Of a DNA stretch of 64,000 bases, positions 1 through 7,277 are shown one piece after another. The stretch is from Williamsia deligens (GTDB taxonomy: Bacteria; Actinomycetota; Actinomycetes; Mycobacteriales; Mycobacteriaceae). Location of the stretch: NCBI RefSeq assembly GCF_024171765.1, contig NZ_JAMTCI010000002.1:1-64000 (forward strand), given 5' to 3'. The translations under genes and the position numbers were made by a program. A model generated the notes under the pieces. That model was not told where the DNA came from and made no database searches. It was given only the letters and a program-made list of their open reading frames with translations. Position 1 is the first letter of the stretch. The number at the start of each line of letters is the position of its first letter.

Positions 1-381
1 CGCGCACAACAATTGAGAAAGGCGCAGCTGGGTAGTGAGAAAACGCGCCGACGAGCGTGGGCCGAGCGTGCGAAGGGCATGACCAACATGCTTAGGCGTC
101 AGTGGACTCGATCGCGGACGGCGACTCGTCGACGCCCCCACGCTCGCGACAATTCGATTGTCGTGCAGCCGGTCTCGCACCACAAAGGTGGCCGCACCCT
201 CGCTCGTGGCGTCCACCGACAGTGACCGCTCGAGAAGGCGAACCATCGCCGCATCATCCGGCGACAGCATTTCGTTGCACTCCGCCCGATACAGGTCGTG
301 TAGCAACCGGGCGAGGTGCGGGTGATCAATGGAATCGGCTCGCTCGACCACGAACCGAACGTCAATGGCGTGCTCGGACAT
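1..381 (-). CDS. Unrecognised protein, 3' end cut off by window edge
   Basis: On the minus strand a frame opens at an ATG (379-381) and stays open to base 1, giving 127 residues without a stop. It begins MSEHAIDVRFVVERADS and continues as ordinary mixed alpha/beta protein (LLHDLYRAECNEMLSPDDAA, then FVVRDRLHDNRIVASVGAS). The alternation of charged helices with a short V/I/A strand resembles the N-terminal half of a GNAT-type acetyltransferase, but no acetyl-CoA loop is visible in the part present, so this is only a guess. Codon use is less GC-biased than in most of the window. The upstream 400 bases hold no other gene. The protein cannot be named from this fragment. Confidence 0.5.
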   Translation of the reverse strand, partial: MSEHAIDVRFVVERADSIDHPHLARLLHDLYRAECNEMLSPDDAAMVRLLERSLSVDATSEGAATFVVRDRLHDNRIVASVGASTSRRPRSSPLTPKHVGHALRTLGPRSSARFLTTQLRLSQLLCA

Positions 382-781
382 GCGAACGAGGAAAGCGACG
401 CCGAGCAACCCTGTCAACCGCTTAGTGATTAACAGGAATGTTCACATACAAGCATTCTTGGACACGAAGTCGGAATTTGTCTAAGCGTCAAGCGTGCGCA
501 TTTTTAAAAATTGTGCACAAAGCTGAGGAATCGTCGTCGCGTGATTCCTCGGTAACGATGCGGTGGAGTCGCGGTGAATAAATCACTAGTCGAGAAAAAG
601 AACAGTTCATCGACCGTGTCGGTGACCGCGCCTGAATAGTCCGACTCTTGGCGGCCCGCGGATGGGCGGCCGCAACCTGCGGTGGCGCAACCCGCTAGTC
701 GTAGGTGGAGGAGGCACGTCGACACCGTCGACGCTGAAATATTCATCCGGCGGTGAACCATGTCGGGGTCAGACTGGAGAG
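382..781. other. AT-richer intergenic region, no gene seen
   Basis: Four hundred bases separate the truncated minus-strand gene from the ArsR-type regulator. Bases 421-610 are clearly AT-richer than the rest of the window and contain a central TTTTTAAAAA run (501-510) flanked by imperfectly matching GTGC/GCAC arms, plus a perfect hairpin at 525-550. No convincing coding frame is present on either strand. It is probably the divergent control region for both flanking genes, possibly an island boundary. Confidence 0.5.
525..550. repeat. Perfect inverted repeat GAGGAATC/GATTCCTC
   Basis: Two 8-base arms, GAGGAATC (525-532) and GATTCCTC (543-550), enclose a 10-base loop. It lies in the AT-rich stretch between two divergent genes, so an operator is more likely than a terminator; no T-tract follows on either strand. 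Confidence 0.5.
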
Positions 782-1609
782 ATGACTGCGAACAACCCCC
801 GCCTGGGCGAGGTCGGTGACCAGATCGCCCCGCGCGATGCCCGGTACGGCGATGTCGACATCTCGGCCGCGGCCGCTCTCATGGCCGACCCGGCGCGCGC
901 GTCGATGCTGATGGCTCTCAACGACGGACGGTCGCTCCCCGCGACGAGACTCGCCGACGAGGCCGGCGTCAGTGCGCAATCAGCGTCGAACCATCTCCGC
1001 AAGCTCGTCGACGGTGGACTGCTGCACGTGACGGTGTCCGGGCGCCACCGCTACTACGCTCTGGCCAGCGACGCCGTCGGCGTCGCCCTCGAGGGCCTCG
1101 CCGGAATCGGGCGTCCCCGGGTCATCACCAGCCTGCGCCAGGGCACCCGCGCCAACGCCCTGCGCACCGCCCGCACCTGCTACGACCACCTCGCCGGCAA
1201 GCTCGGCGTCCTCACCGCCCAAGCCCTGCTCGACCACGGTGCTGTGCTGCGCGCCGACGGCCACACCGACACCACACGCCGCACCAGCGACCCACTCACC
1301 GCAGGCACCGGCGACACCACCCTGTACCGCCTCGGCCCGGCCGCCGACGAGGTCCTCCCCGCCGTAGGCGTCGACAGCACCACACTCACCGCCGCCAAAA
1401 GCACCCGCCCACTCATCCGCGCCTGCGTCGACTGGACCGAACAACGTCACCACTTCGCCGGTCAGCTCGGCGCCGCCCTGACCACCGCCTGGCTCGATTC
1501 CGGCTGGATCAGCCGCGGCAGCCACAACCGCGCAATCACCGTCAGCGACAAAGGTATTCGTGCGCTGAAAGCGAACCTCGGCGTCGACCTCGAGGCCGTC
1601 ACCCGGTAG
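782..1609 (+). CDS. ArsR-family winged-helix transcriptional regulator
   Basis: A 275-residue DNA-binding regulator. Residues about 20-90 form an ArsR-type winged helix: a helix containing LMADPARASMLMAL, a recognition helix SAQSASNHLRKL, and a wing ending SGRHRYYALAS. Residues 100-275 form the extended C-terminal region seen in actinobacterial ArsR proteins, with a DWTEQRHHFAG signature. No cysteine pair typical of metal sensors is seen, so the ligand is unknown. The ATG at 782 is chosen because it precedes the first regulator-like residues; an upstream in-frame ATG at 662 would add 40 low-complexity residues. It lies 57 bases upstream of an MFS pump on the same strand and probably controls it. 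Confidence 0.85.
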   Translation: MTANNPRLGEVGDQIAPRDARYGDVDISAAAALMADPARASMLMALNDGRSLPATRLADEAGVSAQSASNHLRKLVDGGLLHVTVSGRHRYYALASDAVGVALEGLAGIGRPRVITSLRQGTRANALRTARTCYDHLAGKLGVLTAQALLDHGAVLRADGHTDTTRRTSDPLTAGTGDTTLYRLGPAADEVLPAVGVDSTTLTAAKSTRPLIRACVDWTEQRHHFAGQLGAALTTAWLDSGWISRGSHNRAITVSDKGIRALKANLGVDLEAVTR

Positions 1610-1666
1610 TGCGCCAACCTCACTATTCATCGTCGCGTGAAATGACGAGGCAATAGCGTCAGGTCC

Positions 1667-2890
1667 ATGACAACCACCACGACCCCTCGACCAGCTCCCG
1701 TCGACACCCGACCGTGGACTCGGTACGCCGCAATGGCCGCGGTGCTGTTCACAGTCATCGCCGGCACCAACATCCCCTCGCCGCTCTACAAGCAGTACGC
1801 CCACCAATGGGGCTTCTCCCCCACCGTGCTGACCCTGCTGTTCTCCACCTACGCAGCGGTGCTCGTCGTCGCTCTGCTCACCGCGAGCCGCGTTACCGGG
1901 CGCCTGGGCTACCGGGTGTCGCTCATCGGGGCCCTGTCCACCGCCGCCCTGGCCAGTGCCGTCTTCGCCCTCGCGTCCAACACAGCGTGGTTGTTCGTCG
2001 CACGGGGCCTGCAAGGCGCCGCCGTCGGCATCGCATCGGGCGCGCTGACCGCAACCATCGTGGCGCTGCACCCGCGATCCGACGGGCACTCCGCCTCCGC
2101 GGTCGTCACCGCAATGACCGCGTTCGGCGGTGGACTCGGCCCCGTCGTCTGCGGGGTGTTCGCTCAGTTCCTGCCCGCGCCCCTACACACCATTTACTGG
2201 GTCGAAGCTGCACTGCTGATCGTTGGCGTCCTCGTCGTGGCCACCATCCCGCCCCACCTCGGCAAATCCACCACCGGCCCCGCCACCGCGCGACCCGCGT
2301 TGCCCACGACCGAGCCCGCAACGTTCCTCACCGCCGCCGCCGGCACCTTCCTCGCCTGGGGGGTCGTGGCTCTGTTCCTCACCATCGCCCCATCGTTGAT
2401 CGCCGACCTCACCGGGGACACCCACGTCCTGACCGCCGGCATCGTCGCCGGCGTAGTACTCATTGCTTCCGGCCTCGCCCAGATCACGCTGGCCCGCCTC
2501 GGCACCCACCGCGCCACCATAAGCGGCCTCACCCTGCTCGCCCTCGGCCTCGCCGGACTGATCGGCGCGACTTTCCTCGCCCAGCCCGCCGCCGTGATCG
2601 CCGCAGCCATCATCGCCGGTGTCGGTCACGGCCTGACGTTCATGGCCGCCCTGCGCACCACCAACGCGCTGACCGAAAACTTCGACCGCCGCCCCCGTGT
2701 CCTGTCGAGCTTCTACATCGCCACCTACGGTGGCGTCGGGATCCCCGTGATCGGCGCCGGCATCGTGGCGACCGCCACCGACACCACCTTCGCGGTCCGC
2801 ATCTTCGCCGTGGTCACCATCATCGCCCTGGTGGCTCTACTCGCCGCTGTCACCACCATGCACCGAACCCGACGGGCTCAGCATGACTGA
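1667..2890 (+). CDS. MFS efflux transporter, 12 TM
   Basis: A 407-residue inner-membrane transporter with about twelve hydrophobic helices. The TM2-TM3 loop carries a motif-A-like element (GRLGYRVSL), and the TM1 region has the conserved G-T-N-I-P-S-P-L-Y sequence seen in arabinose-efflux-type MFS proteins. It is expected to be a proton-driven exporter of a small molecule; the substrate cannot be read from sequence. The gene sits directly downstream of the ArsR-type regulator and its last 8 bases overlap the start of the antitoxin-like gene, so the three probably form one transcript. A TAGCGT hexamer ends 7 bases before the ATG, which would suit a leaderless or very short-leader transcript. 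Confidence 0.85.
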   Translation: MTTTTTPRPAPVDTRPWTRYAAMAAVLFTVIAGTNIPSPLYKQYAHQWGFSPTVLTLLFSTYAAVLVVALLTASRVTGRLGYRVSLIGALSTAALASAVFALASNTAWLFVARGLQGAAVGIASGALTATIVALHPRSDGHSASAVVTAMTAFGGGLGPVVCGVFAQFLPAPLHTIYWVEAALLIVGVLVVATIPPHLGKSTTGPATARPALPTTEPATFLTAAAGTFLAWGVVALFLTIAPSLIADLTGDTHVLTAGIVAGVVLIASGLAQITLARLGTHRATISGLTLLALGLAGLIGATFLAQPAAVIAAAIIAGVGHGLTFMAALRTTNALTENFDRRPRVLSSFYIATYGGVGIPVIGAGIVATATDTTFAVRIFAVVTIIALVALLAAVTTMHRTRRAQHD

Positions 2891-3278
2891 CACCGCAGAC
2901 GATCTCGTGATCTACAACGAAGCGGCGCGCATGAACAGCCAGCAGCTCGTCGCAGCGCTCTGCGACCTACTCGGACACAAACTGGTCGCCTACCTCGGAC
3001 GGGTACGCGAGACCAGAGCTGTCCGACAATGGGCACACGGCACCCGCACCCTGAGCAACCACGCGGACCTCGAACGCCTCAGAATCGCCTACCGAGCAGC
3101 CCGCCTCATCTCCCAGAAGGACGGAGCTACCGTCGCCCAGACGTGGTTTCAGGGACTCAATCCGCTCCTGGACGACAAGACACCAGCCGCACTACTACGA
3201 GAAGGCGAGCTCGGAGAAACTGGACCTGACGTCCTCGCCGCAGCACGCCGCTTCGCCGCCGAGACCAACCGCGACTGA
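2883..3278 (+). CDS. Xre/MbcA/ParS-type antitoxin-like protein (DUF2384 domain)
   Basis: A 131-residue protein with two parts. Residues about 25-75 look like an Xre-type helix-turn-helix (LVAYLGRVRETRAVRQWAHG). Residues about 80-131 match the toxin-binding domain of the RES-Xre family (MbcA/ParS/Xre antitoxins), which has a tryptophan, G-x-N-P, a D-x-x-T-P step and an L-x-x-G-E signature, here TWFQGLNPLLDDKTPAALLR. In those systems the antitoxin neutralises an NAD-degrading RES toxin. No RES-domain gene lies beside it: upstream is the MFS pump it overlaps by 8 bases, downstream a non-coding stretch. It may therefore be an orphan antitoxin or a DNA-binding regulator using the same fold. The fold is fairly sure, the role is not. 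Confidence 0.75.
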   Translation: MTDTADDLVIYNEAARMNSQQLVAALCDLLGHKLVAYLGRVRETRAVRQWAHGTRTLSNHADLERLRIAYRAARLISQKDGATVAQTWFQGLNPLLDDKTPAALLREGELGETGPDVLAAARRFAAETNRD

Positions 3279-3641
3279 CAGGTGCGACGACTTCGCGGGG
3301 TAAGGACCTAGTCGGAAAACCGATAGCGTAAATTACGTCAACCTGAGGCGAAATAGATTCTTCTGCTGCAGTTCTCGACCATACTGGCGGAGTGGTTGGC
3401 GCGCGCCGTGCGCGCTCGAAAAGCGACTCGAGGCGCACATCGGTCGAACCTACCGAGCAATCGTCGACGTTCTCGAGAACGGTGAACGTGACCCCGAGGA
3501 GCTGGAGACCACGCTCGCTGCGCGCTACCACCATCTCGCCGAGCGGTTGGTGACCGATGGGCGCTCGTCCTCAGTGCCTTTGTGTTCGCGGGTGCCTGGG
3601 ACGCTCCCTGCATTCGCACCGTAAAGCGATGGCGTCCTCGT
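3279..3641. other. Intergenic region with decayed coding fragment
   Basis: No intact gene is seen between the antitoxin-like gene and the convergent TetR gene. The first part (3290-3360) is AT-richer. The second half contains the start-less coding fragment described separately at 3415-3624. Confidence 0.5.
3415..3624 (+). pseudogene. Possible gene remnant (start-less, frameshifted)
   Basis: A plus-strand frame from 3415 to a TAA at 3622-3624 reads as good amphipathic protein: LEKRLEAHIGRTYRAIVDVL followed by an E/L-rich helix ending HHLAERLVTDGR. The frame is open back to a stop at 3301-3303 but contains no ATG, GTG or TTG before the protein-like part. The neighbouring frame just upstream reads ILLLQFSTILAEWLARAVRA, as if a single frameshift near 3410 had split one protein. 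I do not recognise the family. It may simply be chance coding potential in GC-rich DNA. Confidence 0.35.
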
Positions 3642-4271
3642 CTAGGCGCCCGACCGTGTCTCGGCCATTTTCGCCAACAGTCGGCCGAACAGGTCGTCGG
3701 GAACCGCGTCGGGATCGATCATCGACTCGATGGCCAGCCCGTTGGACAAGGCCAATGCCGCGATGGAGAGGTCGCCGACGGATGCACCTCGGCGCTGATC
3801 CTCGGGCCAGAACTGCCTGATCGATTCCTCGATGCGGGCCCGTAGTCGGCGGCGGAAGTCGACGAAATCGCCGTGGCTGTCCGGCTTGCGCACGGTGCGG
3901 ATCCAGTGTTCCAGGAACAACAGTTGCCACTGCGGATCGGCTCGCATCGCCGTCGACAGGCGGTCGCCGATCAAACGGGAAACCTGCCCCCCAGCACGAG
4001 CCAGGGCAACCGCGTCGCGCTCGGAACCCAGCATTGCGGTGACCGCATCAATCCGGTTGCCGATCTCGGCGTCGATCAGCGCGTCGAAGAGTTCATCCTT
4101 GGTCGAGAAGTTCGAGTAGACAGCGCCTTTGGTGAACCCAGCGTGCTCAGCCACCCGGTCGATAGAGGCCCCGTCGTATCCGCGTTCGGCGAACACCACC
4201 CGCGCCGAGGCGATGATCGCTTCCCGCACGTCGGCCCGGCGTACCCGGCGACGCGGATCCGCTCGCGTCAT
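3642..4271 (-). CDS. TetR-family transcriptional repressor
   Basis: A 209-residue regulator with an N-terminal TetR helix-turn-helix at about residues 15-62 (ASIDRVAEHAGFTKGAVYSN, then FSTKDELFDALI) and a variable ligand-binding C-terminal domain. The ATG at 4271 is chosen because it gives the usual TetR N-terminus; longer in-frame starts would run into the operator region. It is divergent from the membrane-protein gene at 4388. Between them lie three evenly spaced GATAC-N6-GTATC palindromes, very probably its operators, so it should repress both itself and the membrane-protein operon. Confidence 0.88.
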   Translation of the reverse strand: MTRADPRRRVRRADVREAIIASARVVFAERGYDGASIDRVAEHAGFTKGAVYSNFSTKDELFDALIDAEIGNRIDAVTAMLGSERDAVALARAGGQVSRLIGDRLSTAMRADPQWQLLFLEHWIRTVRKPDSHGDFVDFRRRLRARIEESIRQFWPEDQRRGASVGDLSIAALALSNGLAIESMIDPDAVPDDLFGRLLAKMAETRSGA

Positions 4272-4307
4272 CCACGACCTCCCTGTCGATTTCGAACCAC
4301 GCTCGAC

Positions 4308-4357
4308 GATACCAGCCAGTATCAGATACTGTTCGGTATTCAATACTTGAGAGTATC
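4308..4357. promoter_or_regulatory. Three tandem palindromic operators, 17-bp period
   Basis: Three 16-base palindromes of form (G/A)ATAC-N6-GTAT(C/T) occur at 4308-4323, 4325-4340 and 4342-4357, each separated by one base, so their centres are exactly 17 bases apart. They fill the gap between the divergent TetR gene and the membrane-protein gene. The regular phasing and the lack of other conserved sequence in the spacers point to cooperative binding by the TetR dimer. Confidence 0.75.
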
Positions 4358-4387
4358 CGAATGCAGCCGCCGATCCGAGGGACTCCG

Positions 4388-5527
4388 ATGACACCGACAG
4401 AGCCAGCCGCCGCACCCCATTCGCCGTCGCCGCCGGACACGGCGACTAAACCCGGCTCCGTCTCACTACCGACGTGGCTGGTCTGCCTGGTGGTGCTGCT
4501 GCTGCAACTGGGCTTCATCGTGTCGTTCGTCGGCGCCTTCCATGCCCCACATCCGCACCGCATTCCCGTCGAGGTGGTGGGCTCCGCACCGGTGGGCCGC
4601 GCGACCGTTGATGCGCTCGACGCCGTCCGAAGTTCACCGGTACACGCCTCGGTCGCCGTCGATCTGCCCACCGCCCGTGACCATCTGGCCTCCGGCGTCG
4701 CCTCTGGTGTCTACATCCCGGACCCGATGTCGACGCACGATACGCTGCTCATCGCCGATGCCGGCGGAACGTCGGTGGGTACGGCACTCACCAAGATCTT
4801 CTTCGGCGTCGCCACCCAGCGCGGGCGCACCCTGACGATCCATGACGCGGTTCCCCTTCAGCCGGGCGATGGGAACGGCCTCACCGGCTTCTACCTGGTG
4901 GTCGGCTGGATCATCGGCGGGTACCTGCTCGCCGCGGTCCTCGGCGTGGTCCGCGGCGCGAAGATGACCAGTGCCCGCACCGCGAGCCGACGACTCGTGG
5001 TGGTCGTCCTCTACGCACTCGCGTCGGGCTTCCTCGGCGCAGTGATCGTCGGACCGATCCTCGTCGCGCTGCACACCGGCCTTCTCGAACTCACGCTGCT
5101 CGGCGCGCTCGCGGTGTTCGCGTCGGCCGCCACCACCATCGCGCTGCAAGCCATGCTGGGGATAGTGGGGATCGCGGTCACCATCATCGTGTTCGTGATC
5201 CTCGGCAACCCCAGCGCCGGTGGGGCGTATCAGGCGGCTCTGCTCCCGCCGTTCTGGCGGGCCATCAGCGCCGTCATCCCCAACGGGGCGGGAACCGACG
5301 CTGTGCGCAAGCTCGTCTACTTCCACGGACACGGCGTGATGTCTGGCATCTGGGTGCTGATTGCATACATCCTCGTCGGCACGACGGTGGCAATCCTGCT
5401 GTCCCACCGACGCAGCCTCGTCCGTCCAGACCGAAACAACGGCGTGCGTCAACGCATTGTGCGGGCTGTGGCCACCTCTTGTGATGTTGGACGGCGCCGG
5501 GTTGCCGGTCACCCGCGCCTGATATGA
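4388..5527 (+). CDS. ABC-2/YhgE-like (DUF3533-type) membrane protein
   Basis: A 379-residue integral membrane protein. One transmembrane helix near residues 28-50 (WLVCLVVLLLQLGFIV) is followed by a roughly 120-residue extracytoplasmic region. A block of about five helices follows (starting GFYLVVGWIIGGYLL), with a last helix near residue 345. This one-plus-five arrangement with a large external loop is that of YhgE/Pip and ABC-2-type export permeases. No ATPase lies next to it. The ATG at 4388 is preferred over 4361 because a GAGGG sits 6 bases upstream. It is controlled by the adjacent TetR and leads a short operon with the YCII-like gene. The exported compound is unknown. Confidence 0.7.
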   Translation: MTPTEPAAAPHSPSPPDTATKPGSVSLPTWLVCLVVLLLQLGFIVSFVGAFHAPHPHRIPVEVVGSAPVGRATVDALDAVRSSPVHASVAVDLPTARDHLASGVASGVYIPDPMSTHDTLLIADAGGTSVGTALTKIFFGVATQRGRTLTIHDAVPLQPGDGNGLTGFYLVVGWIIGGYLLAAVLGVVRGAKMTSARTASRRLVVVVLYALASGFLGAVIVGPILVALHTGLLELTLLGALAVFASAATTIALQAMLGIVGIAVTIIVFVILGNPSAGGAYQAALLPPFWRAISAVIPNGAGTDAVRKLVYFHGHGVMSGIWVLIAYILVGTTVAILLSHRRSLVRPDRNNGVRQRIVRAVATSCDVGRRRVAGHPRLI

Positions 5528-5536
5528 GGTGGTTCC

Positions 5537-5836
5537 GTGGCCGAGACCTCTGCCCATTCCGACGCCTCGACGATCTGGGTCATCGATCTGACCTATAAAG
5601 CATCGTTGGACGTGGTCGACCGCATGCGTGATGCCCATCTCACCGTTCTGGCGGACTTCGCCGCCCGTGGCGTCGTGGCAACGTCGGGACCGAAAAGCCC
5701 CCGGACCGGTGGGGTAATCGTCACTCATCCCGTCGCGCGCGCCGCCGTCGCCGCTCTCATCGCCGCCGACCCGTTCGCCCTGCACGACATCGCCGATTAC
5801 GTCGTCACGGGCACCCGGCCACCGACCCTCGCCTGA
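5537..5836 (+). CDS. YCII-domain small protein
   Basis: A 99-residue protein of the YciI-like fold: a ferredoxin-type alpha/beta protein with strands STIWVIDLTY and GVIVTHPVARAAVAALIAAD, and a C-terminal DPFALHDIADYVV segment typical of the family (D-P-F-x-x-x-x-L/I). Known members act as small dehalogenase- or muconolactone-isomerase-like enzymes or have unknown roles. The GTG start at 5537 has a GAGGTGG 5 bases upstream. It follows the membrane-protein gene by 9 bases and is probably cotranscribed and de-repressed with it. Confidence 0.75.
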   Translation: MAETSAHSDASTIWVIDLTYKASLDVVDRMRDAHLTVLADFAARGVVATSGPKSPRTGGVIVTHPVARAAVAALIAADPFALHDIADYVVTGTRPPTLA

Positions 5837-5869
5837 GGCCCCTCCGGGCCAGTCCGTCGTGCGGGGCCT
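5836..5869 (+). terminator. GC-rich hairpin after the YCII-like gene
   Basis: AGGCCCC (5836-5842) pairs perfectly with GGGGCCT (5863-5869), with a second GGCCC/GGGCC hairpin nested in the left half. It begins at the last base of the upstream stop codon. There is no U-tract, as is usual for actinobacterial terminators. Confidence 0.5.
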
Positions 5870-6173
5870 ATCGGCGCCGAACTACCGACGCTCGGAGGGT
5901 CCCCCACCATCACCTCGACGACCGATCTACGACGTCTAAGCCATCGCTGCGCGCGACGGATGGATCATCACCAATGACATCGAACACCCGGCGGGCCCGG
6001 GGAATTCGTCTGAAGTGAGCGAGCTAACCCTCCCCCATCGGTGCTGCAGCGCCGTTTCCACGGACGGAACCCACCGGTGACCGACTTCGCTCTCACCACG
6101 TGCTCCGTCGGCGACCGCCGGCGCCAGACCTATCCGGCCGGTAGTTCCCATCGGCTGTCGACGGCGCCGGTAG
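5870..6173. other. Intergenic region, nothing recognised
   Basis: About 300 bases between the hairpin and the convergent 40-residue membrane peptide gene. I find no protein-like frame, RNA gene or clear repeat here. Confidence 0.4.
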
Positions 6174-6296
6174 TCAGAGTTGTTCGTCGGCGGCCAGTCG
6201 TATGAAAGCCGCAGTCACGAATGCGAGATAGACCCCGATCCATCCTGCGGTCCAGCGAACGCTGGGCCTGCGGGCCAATGACATCACCTGCGACAT
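6174..6296 (-). CDS. 40-residue single-pass membrane peptide
   Basis: A short frame from ATG (6294-6296) to TGA (6174-6176) encodes 40 residues starting MSQVMSLARRPSVRW. It has one hydrophobic helix at residues about 16-35 (TAGWIGVYLAFVTAAFIRLA), positive residues on the N-terminal side and acidic residues after it, which predicts an N-in single-pass protein. A purine-rich AAAGGGG precedes the start by about 6 bases, supporting translation. It is too short for family recognition. It stands alone between a large gap and the gene at 6442, so its partner cannot be inferred. Confidence 0.55.
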   Translation of the reverse strand: MSQVMSLARRPSVRWTAGWIGVYLAFVTAAFIRLAADEQL

Positions 6297-6441
6297 GGTT
6301 CACCCCTTTACGGCAACACCTGACGAAGACAGTGCCGATTATCCCGGGTGTCTGTTCGCTTCACAAGATTCCGCCCCGGCGGGGCGTCAGCGACATGGCG
6401 CTGGGTATGCACTGCCGGGTGCTGTATGAGACTCCGGCGAC

Positions 6442-7113
6442 TCATCCACGGTGCCGCTCCTCGAGTTCGCGAAGGGAGCGCCGGTTCGCAGCCAGGTGGT
6501 CGGGTCGGAACTGGCCGATCGGTGTCGCCATGATCGCCTCAGCCCATGACTCGGTCACCCCGAGCAGCTGCACCAGCGCGTCACGGGCCGCTGCGTCGGT
6601 GTCGGCGGTGCCGATCGCGGCCAACACCTCCTGGGGCATTTCCTGCGCGGCGATGAGAACTCGCAGAAATTCGAGGCGTTCCGCCTCGCCGACTCCGTTG
6701 CGCGCTCGCCCGCTGCGGCCTCTCTGGGCTTCGCGAACCGGCCCATCCCAGCGAAACAGGCTGTCCGAGAGCGATTCCGGCTCCGAGAGATCGTCGACTC
6801 GGAGCAGCACGTATCCGTCGGAGTTCGCGACTTGCAGCAGCACTCCGGTGGCGTCGTCGAAGGCGAGGTCGATCGCCTCGTCGTTGGAGGTTCGGAGGCG
6901 TACCGACCACGCGGACCGTCCCCCGACCTCGACGCCGATCGCCGGCCCGTCCGGGGTCAGTCCGGTGCTGAGTTTTCGCAGCAGCGAGTCACGCCCCAGC
7001 AGTTCGAATGGGCTAAATTGCGCTCCCAGCCAGGCGAGCTGGATGTCGCCGTCCAGTAGGTGCATCTCGTTCTCGATGCGGACCACTGAGGTGGTCCCCG
7101 ATGACAGGTACAC
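6442..7113 (-). CDS. Uncharacterised protein, possibly frameshifted at its 5' end
   Basis: A 223-residue soluble protein. The N-terminal half is beta-rich (SVVRIENEMHLLDGDIQLAW, then AWSVRLRTSNDEAIDLAFDD). The C-terminal 70 residues (LVQLLGVTESWAEAIMAT to LRELEERH) resemble the helical coiled part of gyrase/topoisomerase IV subunit A, where L-x-x-x-x-x-S-x-x-x-A-x-A-I-L precedes a leucine-rich helix; this likeness is by eye. The GTG start at 7113 is forced by frame. However, the protein-like frame continues upstream in the preceding phase (7137-7277), and reading across gives a smooth junction, so the true N-terminus may lie there and the gene may carry a frameshift. Confidence 0.6.
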   Translation of the reverse strand: MYLSSGTTSVVRIENEMHLLDGDIQLAWLGAQFSPFELLGRDSLLRKLSTGLTPDGPAIGVEVGGRSAWSVRLRTSNDEAIDLAFDDATGVLLQVANSDGYVLLRVDDLSEPESLSDSLFRWDGPVREAQRGRSGRARNGVGEAERLEFLRVLIAAQEMPQEVLAAIGTADTDAAARDALVQLLGVTESWAEAIMATPIGQFRPDHLAANRRSLRELEERHRG

Positions 7114-7136
7114 CGGGTCACCGCTCCGCTCGATCC

Positions 7137-7277
7137 TCAGTTCTGGCCTGGAGCGTGAAGAAAATCGAATCGAACGCGTTCTGTCAGCGACTCACTCACC
7201 ACGAGCGTCCCTGCGACACTCACCGCTTCCGCGGCGGCATTCCGGCCCGCCAGCTCCACCCACGACGGCGCTCTCAT
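7137..7277 (-). CDS. Small frame, probable detached N-terminus of the 6442-7113 gene
   Basis: ATG (7275-7277) to TGA (7137-7139) encodes 46 residues: MRAPSWVELAGRNAAAEAV, then GTLVVSESLTERVRFDFL. The composition is protein-like and the hydrophobic/charged alternation continues naturally into the PELRIERSGDPVYL frame that leads into the downstream gene. A one-base shift between 7139 and about 7160 would join them. Its ATG overlaps the TGA of the preceding 35-residue frame as ATGA, which suggests translational coupling. Whether it is a separate peptide or part of a broken gene is undecided. Confidence 0.4.
   Translation of the reverse strand: MRAPSWVELAGRNAAAEAVSVAGTLVVSESLTERVRFDFLHAPGQN

Noticed and set aside
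980-2089. Long minus-strand frame opposite the ArsR and MFS genes
   Set aside because: Glycine/aspartate-rich low-complexity translation typical of antisense in high-GC genes; both plus-strand genes are clearly real.
2883-3641. A RES-type toxin partner for the antitoxin-like gene
   Set aside because: No frame on either strand next to it shows RES-domain features; only a short unrelated remnant is seen.
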